Source: a virus
Virus record (IMG/VR): IMGVR_UViG_3300011118_000032
Coordinates: 1-23,356 of that record
Length of the DNA: 23,356 bases
Direction: 5' to 3' (one strand)
This document shows, in pieces, positions 13,693 to 21,738 of this stretch. Every line of letters begins with the position of its first letter. Position 1 is the first letter of the stretch. Under the pieces are notes generated by a model that had not been told where the DNA came from, searched no databases, and was given only the letters and a program-made list of their open reading frames with translations. The translations under genes and the position numbers were made by a program.

Positions 13693-13881
13693 ATGAAGAT
13701 GCTGAGGAGTAAGATTGATGGGTCGGTGCATCGTTGGAATGAAGTAGTGGCAAAAATTAACTACATGGAGGAGTTCGAAGTGGCTAAACCCGCCCCCAAG
13801 GTCGAACCGACACCCGAACCTGAATCGGCACTGACGCCACCCAAGAAACGCACCTACCGGAAGAAGAAAACAGAAGAATAA
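13693..13881 (+). CDS. small Pro/Lys-rich protein downstream of the capsid gene
   Basis: The 62-aa protein begins MKMLRSKIDGSVHRWNEV and then turns into a disordered Pro/Glu segment (about 33-47) and a basic tail (PPKKRTYRKKKTEE). AGGAGG lies close upstream. Small genes in this position with a conserved N-terminal motif and variable charged tail are common after capsid genes in phages, and may be decoration or head-stabilising proteins. I cannot assign a family. Confidence 0.65.
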   Translation: MKMLRSKIDGSVHRWNEVVAKINYMEEFEVAKPAPKVEPTPEPESALTPPKKRTYRKKKTEE

Positions 13882-13884
13882 CTC

Positions 13885-14238
13885 ATGTCCTACACAATCA
13901 ATGACGCTGTTATTCAGGCCCGCGACATCGTGCAGGATGCTGCAGGCCCCAATTTTCGGCATAGCGATGAGAAGTTCATGCGCTATTTCAATGACGCCAT
14001 GGCTGATGTTCGCCGCCTTCGTGGTGATTTGTTCCTGGCAACAATAAACGACCCCTGGGTCCAGTACGACATAACCAACTTCGCCGACCCCTTCCCGATC
14101 GATTACACATACTTTACCTCAGTTGTCGACTATCTTGTGTCAATGATAGGCATCGGGGATGACGAATTTTCATTGGACGGTAGGGCGGACAAAGTGCATA
14201 AACGCTTCATTACGAAGCTGACAGGTAAATTCGCATGA
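13885..14238 (+). CDS. probable head-tail connector (adaptor-like)
   Basis: The 117-aa product resembles short helical connector proteins: it opens with an alternating helical segment INDAVIQARDIVQDAAGPNF (5-24), followed by FRHSDEKFMRYFNDAMADVRRLR (24-46), a pattern seen in phage adaptor-type proteins (possibly the DUF6682-like group). It would bind below the portal. It follows the capsid-proximal small gene by 3 bases and its TGA overlaps the next ATG (ATGA), as expected for co-assembled connector proteins. The ribosome site is weak. Confidence 0.6.
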   Translation: MSYTINDAVIQARDIVQDAAGPNFRHSDEKFMRYFNDAMADVRRLRGDLFLATINDPWVQYDITNFADPFPIDYTYFTSVVDYLVSMIGIGDDEFSLDGRADKVHKRFITKLTGKFA

Positions 14239-14804
14239 ACCTTGTTGACGTATCCGTGTTCACGGCTGAGGCAGCCACCCGTATTGCAGGCGCCCCGAAC
14301 GCCACCCTACGGCAAGAGCTTATGGGTACGTTCCGCGAATTCTTTGTGTGGTCCGGTTCCTATCTCGCCAGAACCAACCCGATTGATATCATTGCCAACC
14401 AGCGGGAGTACACCTTACCGGCCCCTACATCATCCAACATACTAACCACGTATGCGGCCCTTGTCGACGACCGCCAAGTGAGGTTTACCGGCACGCCCAT
14501 ACCGGGGACCATCGCTCTGCATATAAAGTACCCAGAAGACAAGCCCGACGCCTTGGTTGGTATAGTAGCCATTAAGCCGCAGGACTATTCACTGGTGCCA
14601 GAAGATACGGTCACCTACGATTTCGACACTATCCTCGATGGCCTTTGCGGCCGGATGTACAACATGCCGGATAAGCCTTGGACCAATACAGTTCAGGCCC
14701 GGTATCATCTTAGGCGGTTCCGTTCCGGTATGGGGCAGGCGCGTGTAAGAGTGCGCAGTTTGTATACCACAGCCGATGCTGGTTGGAGATACCCGCCATG
14801 GTAA
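14235..14804 (+). CDS. probable second head-tail connector protein
   Basis: This 189-aa protein has an N-terminal helical part (LRQELMGTFREFFVWSGSYL, about 25-44), a beta-rich middle beginning ANQREYTLPAP (54-64), and a helical C-terminal segment (FDTILDGLCGRMYNMPDKPW, about 130-149) ending in basic residues. This order fits tail adaptor or gatekeeper proteins of podovirus-type phages. It overlaps its upstream neighbour by ATGA and its end overlaps the next small gene (ATGGTAA). Precise role is inferred from position between portal-side and nozzle genes. Confidence 0.6.
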   Translation: MNLVDVSVFTAEAATRIAGAPNATLRQELMGTFREFFVWSGSYLARTNPIDIIANQREYTLPAPTSSNILTTYAALVDDRQVRFTGTPIPGTIALHIKYPEDKPDALVGIVAIKPQDYSLVPEDTVTYDFDTILDGLCGRMYNMPDKPWTNTVQARYHLRRFRSGMGQARVRVRSLYTTADAGWRYPPW

Positions 14805-14947
14805 CTGGGACGTGCGTACCGGTCGAAGACCTAAAGTGCATCGTTCCATATGAACACCGTACTACGGTTATTCAGCCCCGAGTCACCACAATCGTACCAG
14901 CGGAGGAGCGTACCAGCTACGTCGCCCCGCGTGAGGGCAACTGCTAA
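14798..14947 (+). CDS. 49-aa protein, probable minor structural
   Basis: A short frame between two well-supported genes encodes a 49-residue protein with alternating Val/Pro/Glu/Arg, such as IVPAEERTSYVAPREGN. Repeated [VI]xPxExRT-type segments are typical of small phage structural proteins found beside the gene that follows. It starts within the previous gene (ATGGTAA) and its TAA shares an A with the next ATG (TAATG), so translation is likely coupled in both directions. There are three cysteines but no membrane segment. Confidence 0.6.
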   Translation: MVTGTCVPVEDLKCIVPYEHRTTVIQPRVTTIVPAEERTSYVAPREGNC

Positions 14948-15246
14948 TGATCCTGAACAGATTCGAACTGGCTACCGTAGAGCAGAAAGATTACCCGGTT
15001 GACTACACCCGGTGGCTGTTTACTGGGCAGACGATTGTCTCTGCCGTACTGACTGTCACGCCTGTTACTGCCCCCGCGTTCCCCGCCTCTGCCGCTATTA
15101 ATACTGCGGCTACCGGGCTCATTGTGACGGCTGGGCTGGGCGGCATCGACCAGACTGAATACACAGTGGACATCCTGGCGACCATGAGCAACGGTGAAAT
15201 CAAACGCGATAGTTTGGTGTTCACTATCGAGGACGCCATTACATGA
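14947..15246 (+). CDS. Ig-like-fold small virion protein
   Basis: The 99-aa product matches in style a common phage/prophage family that begins with a DYxxDxxxWL-like motif, here YPVDYTRWLFTGQTIVS (17-33), followed by an immunoglobulin-like set of beta strands (VLTVTP..., GLIVTAGL, TEYTVDILATMSNGEIKRDS). Members sit among connector and tail genes. It overlaps its neighbours at TAATG and ATGA. It is probably a tail or head-tail structural component. Confidence 0.65.
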   Translation: MILNRFELATVEQKDYPVDYTRWLFTGQTIVSAVLTVTPVTAPAFPASAAINTAATGLIVTAGLGGIDQTEYTVDILATMSNGEIKRDSLVFTIEDAIT

Positions 15247-17093
15247 CAATGATCACCCTCAATAACTTCGGTGGTGAGCTTCCACGCTACGGCAAAGAAC
15301 AGCTCCCCCAAGGTATTGGTCAGTTCGCACGCAACTGTTTGTTGCTGTCTGGCGAGCTGCGCGGGTTACATACACCACGCCTTATTGAAGACCTGAGCGC
15401 CACTGTTCCTGAGATCAATCGGTTCTTCAGAATCCCCCGAGACCCTACTGATCTATGGGTGACATTCGCACAGAAGAACTCACATTTCGTCAAGGCCCCG
15501 GTGGTTAATGACACATTCAAGCGGTACTATTGGACTGAAGAAGGTCAACCGCCCAGGTACAATACTGAGGATCGCATAGCTGCGGATTTGGCGCCGTATC
15601 TGTTAGGGGTCCCGCGTCCGACAACTCCCGCGAATGTTGTCAATGATGGTAGTGGTGTTGCGCCAGTGGTTACTCGGGCATATGCATACACCTTCGTATC
15701 TGAATTCGGAGAGGAGAGTCAACCGTCAGAGATCTTGGACGTATCGATATCTTCAGGTCCGTCCGACGCGGTGTGGACAATTTCCGGCATGGATACTGTT
15801 ATCCCCGACGCAGCCAACCGGCCCAGCTTCACCAAGCGGCTGTATCGTACTGTGTCCCAAGCCGGTACCGGGCAGATGTACCTGGTTGTAGACAACATTC
15901 CGCTGGCCACCACGGCTGTTATTGACCCAACCACAAACGCCGAGGCAGTTCAGAACGCGCTGCTTGAGAGCTTTAATTGGACCCAACCGCCGGATGCACT
16001 CGAAGGGTTGATCGTTCACCCTAATGGCTTCCTTGTCGGCTATGTCGGCCGCGACATCTATTTCAGTGAACCGTACCGCCCGCATGCATGGCCAGTAGAC
16101 TATGTGCTATCGCTATCCTATAACGTAGAAGGGTTCGGCATCTTCGGCAACTCTATTGCTGTCATGACTGATGGCGCACCATCTATTGCTACGGGCATAA
16201 ATCCAGCTACTATAACCCTGGCTGACAGTGACTTCGCTGAGCCTTGCCTGTCTAAATTCGGCATTGTGAATATGCCGTTTGGTGTATACTACCCAGGCCC
16301 TAACGGCTTAATGCTCGTTGATCAGTCTGGTGTTAGAAACGCAACCAAAAATATCCTTACGAAAGACGAATGGACCCTGCAGTACTTCCCGTCCTTACAG
16401 GATGGTGCTCGCTGGCAGGAGTACTATGTAGCTTTCTACGTTGACGATAAAGGGTTGATGTTCGCACCATCTGATCAAATGAGCGCTTTTTCGACTCTCG
16501 ATAAACACTGGATCAACCAGTCTATACAGACGGACATCTATAACGGCGAAGTCTATTTCGTCAATGAGAAAAAGATCTATTTGTGGAATCCACCCGATGG
16601 CCTGCCGGTTGTTTACCAATGGCGGTCTAAGGAATATGTCACTCCGCGCCCGGTGAATTTTGGCGCCTATCAGATTAATGCTGACGGTATCGTACTATCT
16701 GCTGGTGCTGTTGGTGATATCCTGGCGTTTAACGTTGCCCGGTTCGCAGCGCCGTTGAATACCTATAACCAGTACACCTACATTGGCACCGGCCCGGATT
16801 TGAACATATTCCCTGACCTTGGCAGCAACAAGATGCCTATCGGTGGTGGCCCGCTGTTGCAGACAACTGGCACTTCTGGCGTCGGTGCTGACCCTGGCTT
16901 CGGTGCAGGTGGGTTACTCATGCGGGTATTCGCCGATGGGGCGCTTGTTTACAGCGGTGCCGTACCTGATCAGAAGCAGTATCGACTGCCATCTGGGTTC
17001 AAGAATGACAAATGGTGGGTCGAGTTCGAGGGCACCATCAACGTTAAATCGGCACGGATAGCTGAGACGGGTAAGGAGCTACGCAATGCCTAG
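15243..17093 (+). CDS. tail structural protein, probable nozzle
   Basis: This 616-aa protein starts with NNFGGELPRYGKEQLPQG (7-24), a signature seen in a widespread group of podovirus tail proteins, followed by ARNCLLLSGELRGL. A fibronectin-like region with YAYTFVSEFGEESQPSE (about 146-162) and a long beta-rich part with repeated aromatic strands (FSEPYRPHAWP, 275-285) suggest a beta-propeller as in tail nozzle proteins that close the tail end. It overlaps the previous gene as ATGA and the next by 8 bases. There is no enzymatic motif. The structural role is strongly suggested by position; 'nozzle' is inference. Confidence 0.7.
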   Translation: MTMITLNNFGGELPRYGKEQLPQGIGQFARNCLLLSGELRGLHTPRLIEDLSATVPEINRFFRIPRDPTDLWVTFAQKNSHFVKAPVVNDTFKRYYWTEEGQPPRYNTEDRIAADLAPYLLGVPRPTTPANVVNDGSGVAPVVTRAYAYTFVSEFGEESQPSEILDVSISSGPSDAVWTISGMDTVIPDAANRPSFTKRLYRTVSQAGTGQMYLVVDNIPLATTAVIDPTTNAEAVQNALLESFNWTQPPDALEGLIVHPNGFLVGYVGRDIYFSEPYRPHAWPVDYVLSLSYNVEGFGIFGNSIAVMTDGAPSIATGINPATITLADSDFAEPCLSKFGIVNMPFGVYYPGPNGLMLVDQSGVRNATKNILTKDEWTLQYFPSLQDGARWQEYYVAFYVDDKGLMFAPSDQMSAFSTLDKHWINQSIQTDIYNGEVYFVNEKKIYLWNPPDGLPVVYQWRSKEYVTPRPVNFGAYQINADGIVLSAGAVGDILAFNVARFAAPLNTYNQYTYIGTGPDLNIFPDLGSNKMPIGGGPLLQTTGTSGVGADPGFGAGGLLMRVFADGALVYSGAVPDQKQYRLPSGFKNDKWWVEFEGTINVKSARIAETGKELRNA

Positions 17094-17826
17094 CATCAGA
17101 AACCCGATACTGTTTCTCAACTCGCCGACGCTCCCGCAGCTAGAGGACATTAAGGCATACAGGGGCATACCCACCCCACAGCGTGAAGTCAATGCCGTGG
17201 CGGCAACAGCAGACGCTCTGAAAGAACAGATGGAGATCCTGACTCGGCAACGTGGGTTTATAGACGACTCAGCGATTGTCGTGAGTGAGTTCTTGACCAT
17301 CATCGATGGCCTGACAGCACGCATAGATACACTTGAAAAGATAATCGTACAGCTTGTCCCAGCCGGTTACGGTGGTATGGCGTTGGATACGCCAGTGCTC
17401 TATGACATCGGGCTTGCCTTTACAACCCTTCCCTACGATTCGGTCAACCCATCTGTGGAACGTGGCGTCACGATGATACCCGCTTCGGATGAGTTTACTG
17501 TAAATATAGCTGGGGTATGGCAGTTGATGGTGGTCCTTAACCTTGTAGGGCACAATTCCCTTAACCAAGGGCGGGCGTTTGACATACGGCTATTCAATGT
17601 AACCACCGCTGCCGCCGCTGGCGGCTTAACTGTCGGCATTGGGCGGAACACTGAGGATACGCTCATTAGTATTACTGCACTATTTGAGGTCCCTGAAACT
17701 GCTGTTGGGAACATCTTCCGTATGGAAGTAGGGAATGCAGTAACTGCCATAACTGGAGGGTCACTGGACGTTAATGATGTTCAGTTTGTATTTGTAAGTG
17801 AGCTTGGAAGTCTAATCACAACGTAG
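17086..17826 (+). CDS. trimeric-fibre-like virion protein
   Basis: The 246-aa protein has an N-terminal segment (1-45) that could attach to the tail, a short coiled coil (about 40-90, with heptad-like ALKEQMEIL and IIDGLTARIDTLEKIIVQL), and a beta-rich C-terminal domain (100-246) resembling jelly-roll heads, with EFTVNIAGVWQLMVVLNLV near 143-161. This is the architecture of trimeric tail or head fibres. AAGGAG (17073-17078) precedes the start, which lies inside the previous gene. It is probably a receptor-contact or appendage protein. Confidence 0.6.
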   Translation: MPSIRNPILFLNSPTLPQLEDIKAYRGIPTPQREVNAVAATADALKEQMEILTRQRGFIDDSAIVVSEFLTIIDGLTARIDTLEKIIVQLVPAGYGGMALDTPVLYDIGLAFTTLPYDSVNPSVERGVTMIPASDEFTVNIAGVWQLMVVLNLVGHNSLNQGRAFDIRLFNVTTAAAAGGLTVGIGRNTEDTLISITALFEVPETAVGNIFRMEVGNAVTAITGGSLDVNDVQFVFVSELGSLITT

Positions 17827-17835
17827 GAGAGTATC

Positions 17836-18171
17836 ATGAGTAAGCGTTCGCAGTTTTCATCCTTGGAGCACCACGGCGTTGATGCTAACGACGATACACA
17901 GCCGGTCCTTAGTGGTACGCCCATCGCTGCCCAGACTGATGCGAGTGCTGCGCCGATTGCCCCACTGGATACCAGCGTGCTGTATGACCTTTCAACGGTC
18001 GGGTTGGTCAAATATGGCGCTGCCCCCCTGCCAGTGGGGCTGGTCATCGACTCAGCTACTGGCATTATTAGTGGTACACCGACTACGCCCGGCGTTACCG
18101 CGGTCAAAGTCAGCGTATCCACCAGTGGCGGCCCACTCCGTGCCCCTGGCTTCTCTTGGACTATTACCTAA
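17836..18171 (+). CDS. small protein with putative Ig (He_PIG-like) domain
   Basis: The 111-aa product carries the motif LPVGLVIDSATGIISGTPT (about 65-83) followed by VTAVKVSVS, typical of putative Ig domains (He_PIG) in bacterial and phage surface proteins. The N-terminal 50 residues are disordered. A related domain is found inside the second collar protein (19279-21207). AGGAGAG sits directly after the previous stop codon. It is probably an accessory virion protein, possibly binding weakly to cell surfaces. Confidence 0.65.
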   Translation: MSKRSQFSSLEHHGVDANDDTQPVLSGTPIAAQTDASAAPIAPLDTSVLYDLSTVGLVKYGAAPLPVGLVIDSATGIISGTPTTPGVTAVKVSVSTSGGPLRAPGFSWTIT

Positions 18172-18311
18172 TGCCGGCTGTATCGAAGAAGCAGCAAAAG
18201 TACATGGGTATGTGCGCCAACAAGAAACCCAAACCGAAGCGCTGTCCTTCTAAGAAGGTAGCGAGCAAGATGGCCAAGAAACCGAAAGGCGGGTATTCGA
18301 GGAAAACCTAA
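18171..18311 (+). CDS. 46-aa basic protein, DUF3008-like
   Basis: A short frame encodes a strongly basic 46-residue protein beginning MPAVSKKQQKYMGMCANKK and ending KKPKGGYSRKT. The start resembles the DUF3008 family (MPAxSKxQQxFMGM...), small basic proteins frequent in phages, often near structural genes. Both ends overlap neighbours at TAATG junctions, so it is part of the same translational chain. Role unknown; DNA or RNA contact is plausible because of the charge. Confidence 0.65.
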   Translation: MPAVSKKQQKYMGMCANKKPKPKRCPSKKVASKMAKKPKGGYSRKT

Positions 18312-19279
18312 TGGCAAACCAGCTATATTCCAATAACGCCACCAGTATTCTGGCAGCTGACTGTCTGATAGGTGAATTGACTGCGCAAGTACAGCCTGGT
18401 GAGGGGGCGCTGTTTCCAAGCCCTGCACCCGGCCAGTTCTTCACGGCGGCCCTGCAAGATATCAATGACAACATTGAGATCGTCACTTGTACTGATGTCA
18501 CTGGTGACATTCTGACGATCGTTCGAGCGCAAGAAAACACCATCGAGCAGAATTTCCTGTTGGGTGATACCCGTATTGAGTGCCGACCAACGGCTGCGGT
18601 TATGGCGGCTTTTGTACAGTCAGATGATGCTATTTTTACAGGTGATGTATCCCTCGGTGGTAATGCACTGATCAACGGTGAGATCGTCGCCGTACCCCTT
18701 CGTGGGGCAACAGGTGATACGAGTAACCAACTTGTTGTTCCTCCTGCTGGTGCCCGACCGACTATTGGTGGGGTTGGTATTCTTCTGGAAACTGACACGA
18801 TTATACCGCCTGGGTTAATCGGCATGTGGTCTGGCCTTATCGGTAACATCCCGACCGGCTGGGCACTGTGTAATGGTGGCAATGGCACACCAGACCTTAG
18901 TGGCCAATTTATCGTATCCTACGACGCCGGTAACCCACTGTTCGATACTGTAGGGAACCAGGGCGGCAGCGCGTTGACTTCCATTGATGGTGCGCACGAC
19001 CACAGTGGCGCTACTGACCCAAGGACCCTGCTTGAATCTGACATACCGACACTTACGATCACAGCACACTCAGCGATAAGCAACAACAGCTCTGATAACC
19101 ACAACATAGTTAACAGGGTAGCGGCCGGTGCTCAGAACAACGACAATCCGAGCGTCTCGGCAGTTGAGTATGTAAACGGGGCACCCACATCACATACGCA
19201 CGGTATCCCTAGCGACGGTGACCACGTCCATGACTTCATACCGCCGTACTATGTATTAGCCTTTATAATGAAACTCTAA
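18311..19279 (+). CDS. tail collar-domain fibre protein 1
   Basis: The 322-aa protein is a short fibre with a C-terminal phage tail collar domain. The domain is seen at about residues 167-318: GMWSG, PTGWALCNGG (181-190), PDLSGQF (194-200), then a His-rich part with HDH (229-231), HTH (295-297) and HVHDF (305-309), and the closing PPYYVLAFI. In T4 gp12-type proteins such histidines bind metal and stabilise the trimeric receptor-binding tip. The N-terminal region (1-110) contains an attachment module shared with the next gene. GAGGA lies upstream and the start overlaps the previous stop (TAATG). It probably contacts the host surface. It is paralogous to the following gene. Confidence 0.85.
   Translation: MANQLYSNNATSILAADCLIGELTAQVQPGEGALFPSPAPGQFFTAALQDINDNIEIVTCTDVTGDILTIVRAQENTIEQNFLLGDTRIECRPTAAVMAAFVQSDDAIFTGDVSLGGNALINGEIVAVPLRGATGDTSNQLVVPPAGARPTIGGVGILLETDTIIPPGLIGMWSGLIGNIPTGWALCNGGNGTPDLSGQFIVSYDAGNPLFDTVGNQGGSALTSIDGAHDHSGATDPRTLLESDIPTLTITAHSAISNNSSDNHNIVNRVAAGAQNNDNPSVSAVEYVNGAPTSHTHGIPSDGDHVHDFIPPYYVLAFIMKL
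18725..18795 (+). repeat. repeat copy A in collar-fibre gene 1
   Basis: This 71-base stretch encodes NQLVVPPAGARPTIGGVGILLET and aligns without gaps with 19690-19760 in the next gene. Most of the downstream half is nearly identical. It marks a tandem duplication or later recombination between the two fibre genes. Confidence 0.8.
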
Positions 19280-21207
19280 TGCCACAGAAATTCTCAAATA
19301 ATGGCAGCGCACTCCTCGCCCAGGACCTGATAATTGGACAGACACTTATTGTTGTCCAAGCCGGTTACGGCGGGCGGTTCCCCACCACTGACACTGACGA
19401 TGAGTATTTCTTGGCGGTGTTGGACGATGGTGTTGGCAACAGAGAAATAGTGCGCTGCACGCTCCGTAGCGGGGACTCATTGGTTGTTGTCCGAGCGTGG
19501 GAGGCTACAACAGAAAGGGATTTCCCTGCAGGGGCACGTATTGGTGTCCGCATGACAGCCGGTACGATGGGCAGGTTTATCGAACCAGATACCGCACAGT
19601 TTCTCGGTGATGTTGACCTCAACGCCAACGCACTGACCAACGGTGAGATCGTTGCGGTACCAGTGCGTGGGGAATCAGCGGACGTATCTAACCAATTGGT
19701 GGTTCCCCCAGCAGGTGCCCGACCAACTATTGGTGGGGTTGATATTCTTCTGGAAACTGATAACCCCCTCACTGCTGGTATGATCTTTATGTGGTCCGGC
19801 AGCCCACTCGCGGTACCAATGGGGTGGAACCTTTGTGATGGTACGAACAGTACACCCGACCTTAGCGGTCGGTTTATTGTATCGTATGACGTTGCAGAGC
19901 CCCTATTCGACACGATTGGTAACCTTGGCGGCAACTTCTCGGCGCAGCCCGCAGGCGCGCATACGCATGGAGGCGCCAGTGGCACAACACTTAAAGCGTC
20001 GGACATCCCAACCCTGCCTTTAACTACCCATCTATCAACGAGTAACAACAGTGGAGACGACCACCAATTTGTTAACCAACCGTCAGCAGGCGCGAATAGT
20101 AACGACTTCGCTGCAACTGAGGCTGTTGAATATGTGAACGCGACCCCAACACCCCACCCGCACGACATGCAAAATAGTGGCACCCATTTCCATGAAGCAG
20201 TGCCGGTCTACTACACCCTGGCGTATATCCAGTTTGCTGGTGTCGCTATTCCGCCGATATTTACTGGTACCCTTGCTGATCAGGCATATGCTGAGGGGGA
20301 AGCTATTGCCCCCATAGACACTACCTTGCTATTCAACGAGGGTAACGGGCTTACCCCGACGTATTCTGCCGTGAACTTGCCTGCTGGGTTATCCATCGTG
20401 GCGACTGGTGTTGGTCGGGGGGTTATTTCTGGTACTGTTGATGTCGGTGCTGCGTCCCTGTCACCCTATGCGGTACAGGTTACATTGACAACATCATTGG
20501 GGGCGGCTGACTCGAATATTGCAAATTGGACTGTAGTGGTTAACCCGAATTTACCGGTACCGGGGTTCTCGATATGGCTGAACCCAGATACGCTTACGAC
20601 ACTGGGCGGCAACGTCACAGGATGGGCGAACGATTTGACCGCAACTCGTGGCACGCAGGCTGATACCAACGCGCAAGGCGCAGCGATACCCGAGTCGACT
20701 GACCCAACGACGGGGCTCGCTATCGTAGAAGCCCCCGACGTAACACTGAGGAGTCTGGTGGCAGCTACCCCGTTTGTTATCTCTTCAGGCTTTACGCTGT
20801 TTGTTGTCGGTCGGTTAGACCCTGCCAGCTCTGGCGGCACTCTTGTTGATATGGACACAACACCAGGAGACCGGGCGATTGTGAATACCTCCGGTGCCAC
20901 TCTTACCATTAGCGGCGATGATGTTGGTGTTATCACAACGCTCGCTAATGATAACCTACCGCATGTATTCGCTTGTAGATATGACTCTACTAGCTACAGG
21001 GCTAGGATATCTGGTCAACCAGTGTGGACGATCAGCGGCGTAGGTATTGCGCAGAATTGGAATTATGGCAAGTTTCTGCAATCATTCACACCCAACAACC
21101 AGCAAGCTATTGGCTGGATCGGTGAACTAGTAGTTTATGAAGAAGGGCTATCTGACGTGCAAATGGACGCACTGTTTGACTACTACCTTAATAAATGGTC
21201 TTTATGA
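19279..21207 (+). CDS. tail collar-domain fibre protein 2 with Ig-like and lectin-like C-terminus
   Basis: The first ~320 residues repeat the plan of the previous gene: the attachment module, NQLVVPPAGARP (138-149), MWSGSPLAVPMGWNLCDG (171-188), PDLSGRF (193-199) and the His motifs HTH (228-230), HPH (293-295), HFH (303-305). After YYTLAYIQF (311-319) come a He_PIG-like domain (about 325-420, LPAGLSIV...GVISG) and a concanavalin-A/LamG-like domain (about 428-642) with ISSGFTLFVVGRLD and an ending GELVVYEEGLSDVQMDALFDYY. The lectin part would bind host polysaccharide. This layout suggests duplication followed by gain of a new receptor-binding end. The start overlaps the previous stop (TAATG). 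Both copies probably form the host-recognition apparatus. Confidence 0.82.
   Translation: MPQKFSNNGSALLAQDLIIGQTLIVVQAGYGGRFPTTDTDDEYFLAVLDDGVGNREIVRCTLRSGDSLVVVRAWEATTERDFPAGARIGVRMTAGTMGRFIEPDTAQFLGDVDLNANALTNGEIVAVPVRGESADVSNQLVVPPAGARPTIGGVDILLETDNPLTAGMIFMWSGSPLAVPMGWNLCDGTNSTPDLSGRFIVSYDVAEPLFDTIGNLGGNFSAQPAGAHTHGGASGTTLKASDIPTLPLTTHLSTSNNSGDDHQFVNQPSAGANSNDFAATEAVEYVNATPTPHPHDMQNSGTHFHEAVPVYYTLAYIQFAGVAIPPIFTGTLADQAYAEGEAIAPIDTTLLFNEGNGLTPTYSAVNLPAGLSIVATGVGRGVISGTVDVGAASLSPYAVQVTLTTSLGAADSNIANWTVVVNPNLPVPGFSIWLNPDTLTTLGGNVTGWANDLTATRGTQADTNAQGAAIPESTDPTTGLAIVEAPDVTLRSLVAATPFVISSGFTLFVVGRLDPASSGGTLVDMDTTPGDRAIVNTSGATLTISGDDVGVITTLANDNLPHVFACRYDSTSYRARISGQPVWTISGVGIAQNWNYGKFLQSFTPNNQQAIGWIGELVVYEEGLSDVQMDALFDYYLNKWSL
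19690..19760 (+). repeat. repeat copy B in collar-fibre gene 2
   Basis: This is the partner of 18725-18795, with the same length and reading frame; differences are mostly at third codon positions. Confidence 0.8.
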
Positions 21208-21208
21208 T

Positions 21209-21367
21209 ATGTTTATGAAACTCTATAACCTGTTCAAAAAGTTCGTACCCAAATGGATGAAGGCGCTTGTTTTACTTATTGTGGTAGTGGTCTTGGCCTA
21301 TGCTGTTTACCTATGGATTAAGGCCCCGCTTATCTCGCTGATTCCACCAATTGGGGGGTACTCATAA
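21209..21367 (+). CDS. 52-aa single-pass membrane protein
   Basis: This protein has one strongly hydrophobic segment, residues 18-37 (KALVLLIVVVVLAYAVYLWI), preceded by a basic amphipathic start MKLYNLFKKFVPKW. The start at 21209 is one base after the previous stop; the same frame is open further upstream inside the fibre gene but a start there would overlap it by about 70 bases. No clear ribosome site is present, so translation is probably by reinitiation. Its stop overlaps the next ATG (TAATG). Candidates are a small holin or pinholin-like protein or a partner of the next membrane protein. Confidence 0.55.
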   Translation: MFMKLYNLFKKFVPKWMKALVLLIVVVVLAYAVYLWIKAPLISLIPPIGGYS

Positions 21368-21678
21368 TGGCATTTGATGTAAAAAGCGCCATATACACTG
21401 CGACCTTTGCTGCTTTAGTCAGCGGCATAGGCTGGTTCGGTACCAGTTTTGTTGAGGCCAAGCAGGACCAGATAATGAGCTGGGCCGACAAGACCTACTT
21501 AAAGATCGCCACCTATGAGCAGCATGCGGTTCGCAGGGAGATCCGAGCGATCAAGAAGGACATATTTGAATTGCTGCGGGTGCAGGAGCAGCGACCTTTA
21601 ACAGACCTTGAAGCTCGGCGCCTGGACTCATTAAGGAATGAGCTGGTTGACCTAGAGAATCAGCAACAGCGGATGTAA
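21367..21678 (+). CDS. membrane-anchored coiled-coil protein (possible spanin-like)
   Basis: The 103-aa product has an N-terminal hydrophobic segment (about residues 8-28, IYTATFAALVSGIGWFG) followed by a charged helical region with coiled-coil character (about 50-102, REIRAIKKDIFELL...LEARRLDSLRNELVDLENQQQ). This is the topology of inner-membrane spanins (Rz-type), which span the periplasm and bring the membranes together at lysis. No overlapping lipoprotein gene is found inside it; the only lipoprotein candidate is at 5689. It could equally be an internal or assembly-related membrane protein. Confidence 0.5.
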   Translation: MAFDVKSAIYTATFAALVSGIGWFGTSFVEAKQDQIMSWADKTYLKIATYEQHAVRREIRAIKKDIFELLRVQEQRPLTDLEARRLDSLRNELVDLENQQQRM

Positions 21679-21738
21679 CAAACCCTATGGGTATGACATT
21701 GATTATGATATGGTTAGCACAAAGAACGAGGGCGTGAT

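Noticed and set aside
18250-20183. Long - strand frames opposite the two fibre genes (18250-18888 and 19365-20183)
   Set aside because: Both mirror the duplicated fibre genes on the other strand, so their mutual similarity is a by-product of the duplication. No start signal or operon context is visible.
21687-21737. 16-codon frame before the internal protein
   Set aside because: It could be a leader but has no ribosome site, and the following gene has its own GAGGG.
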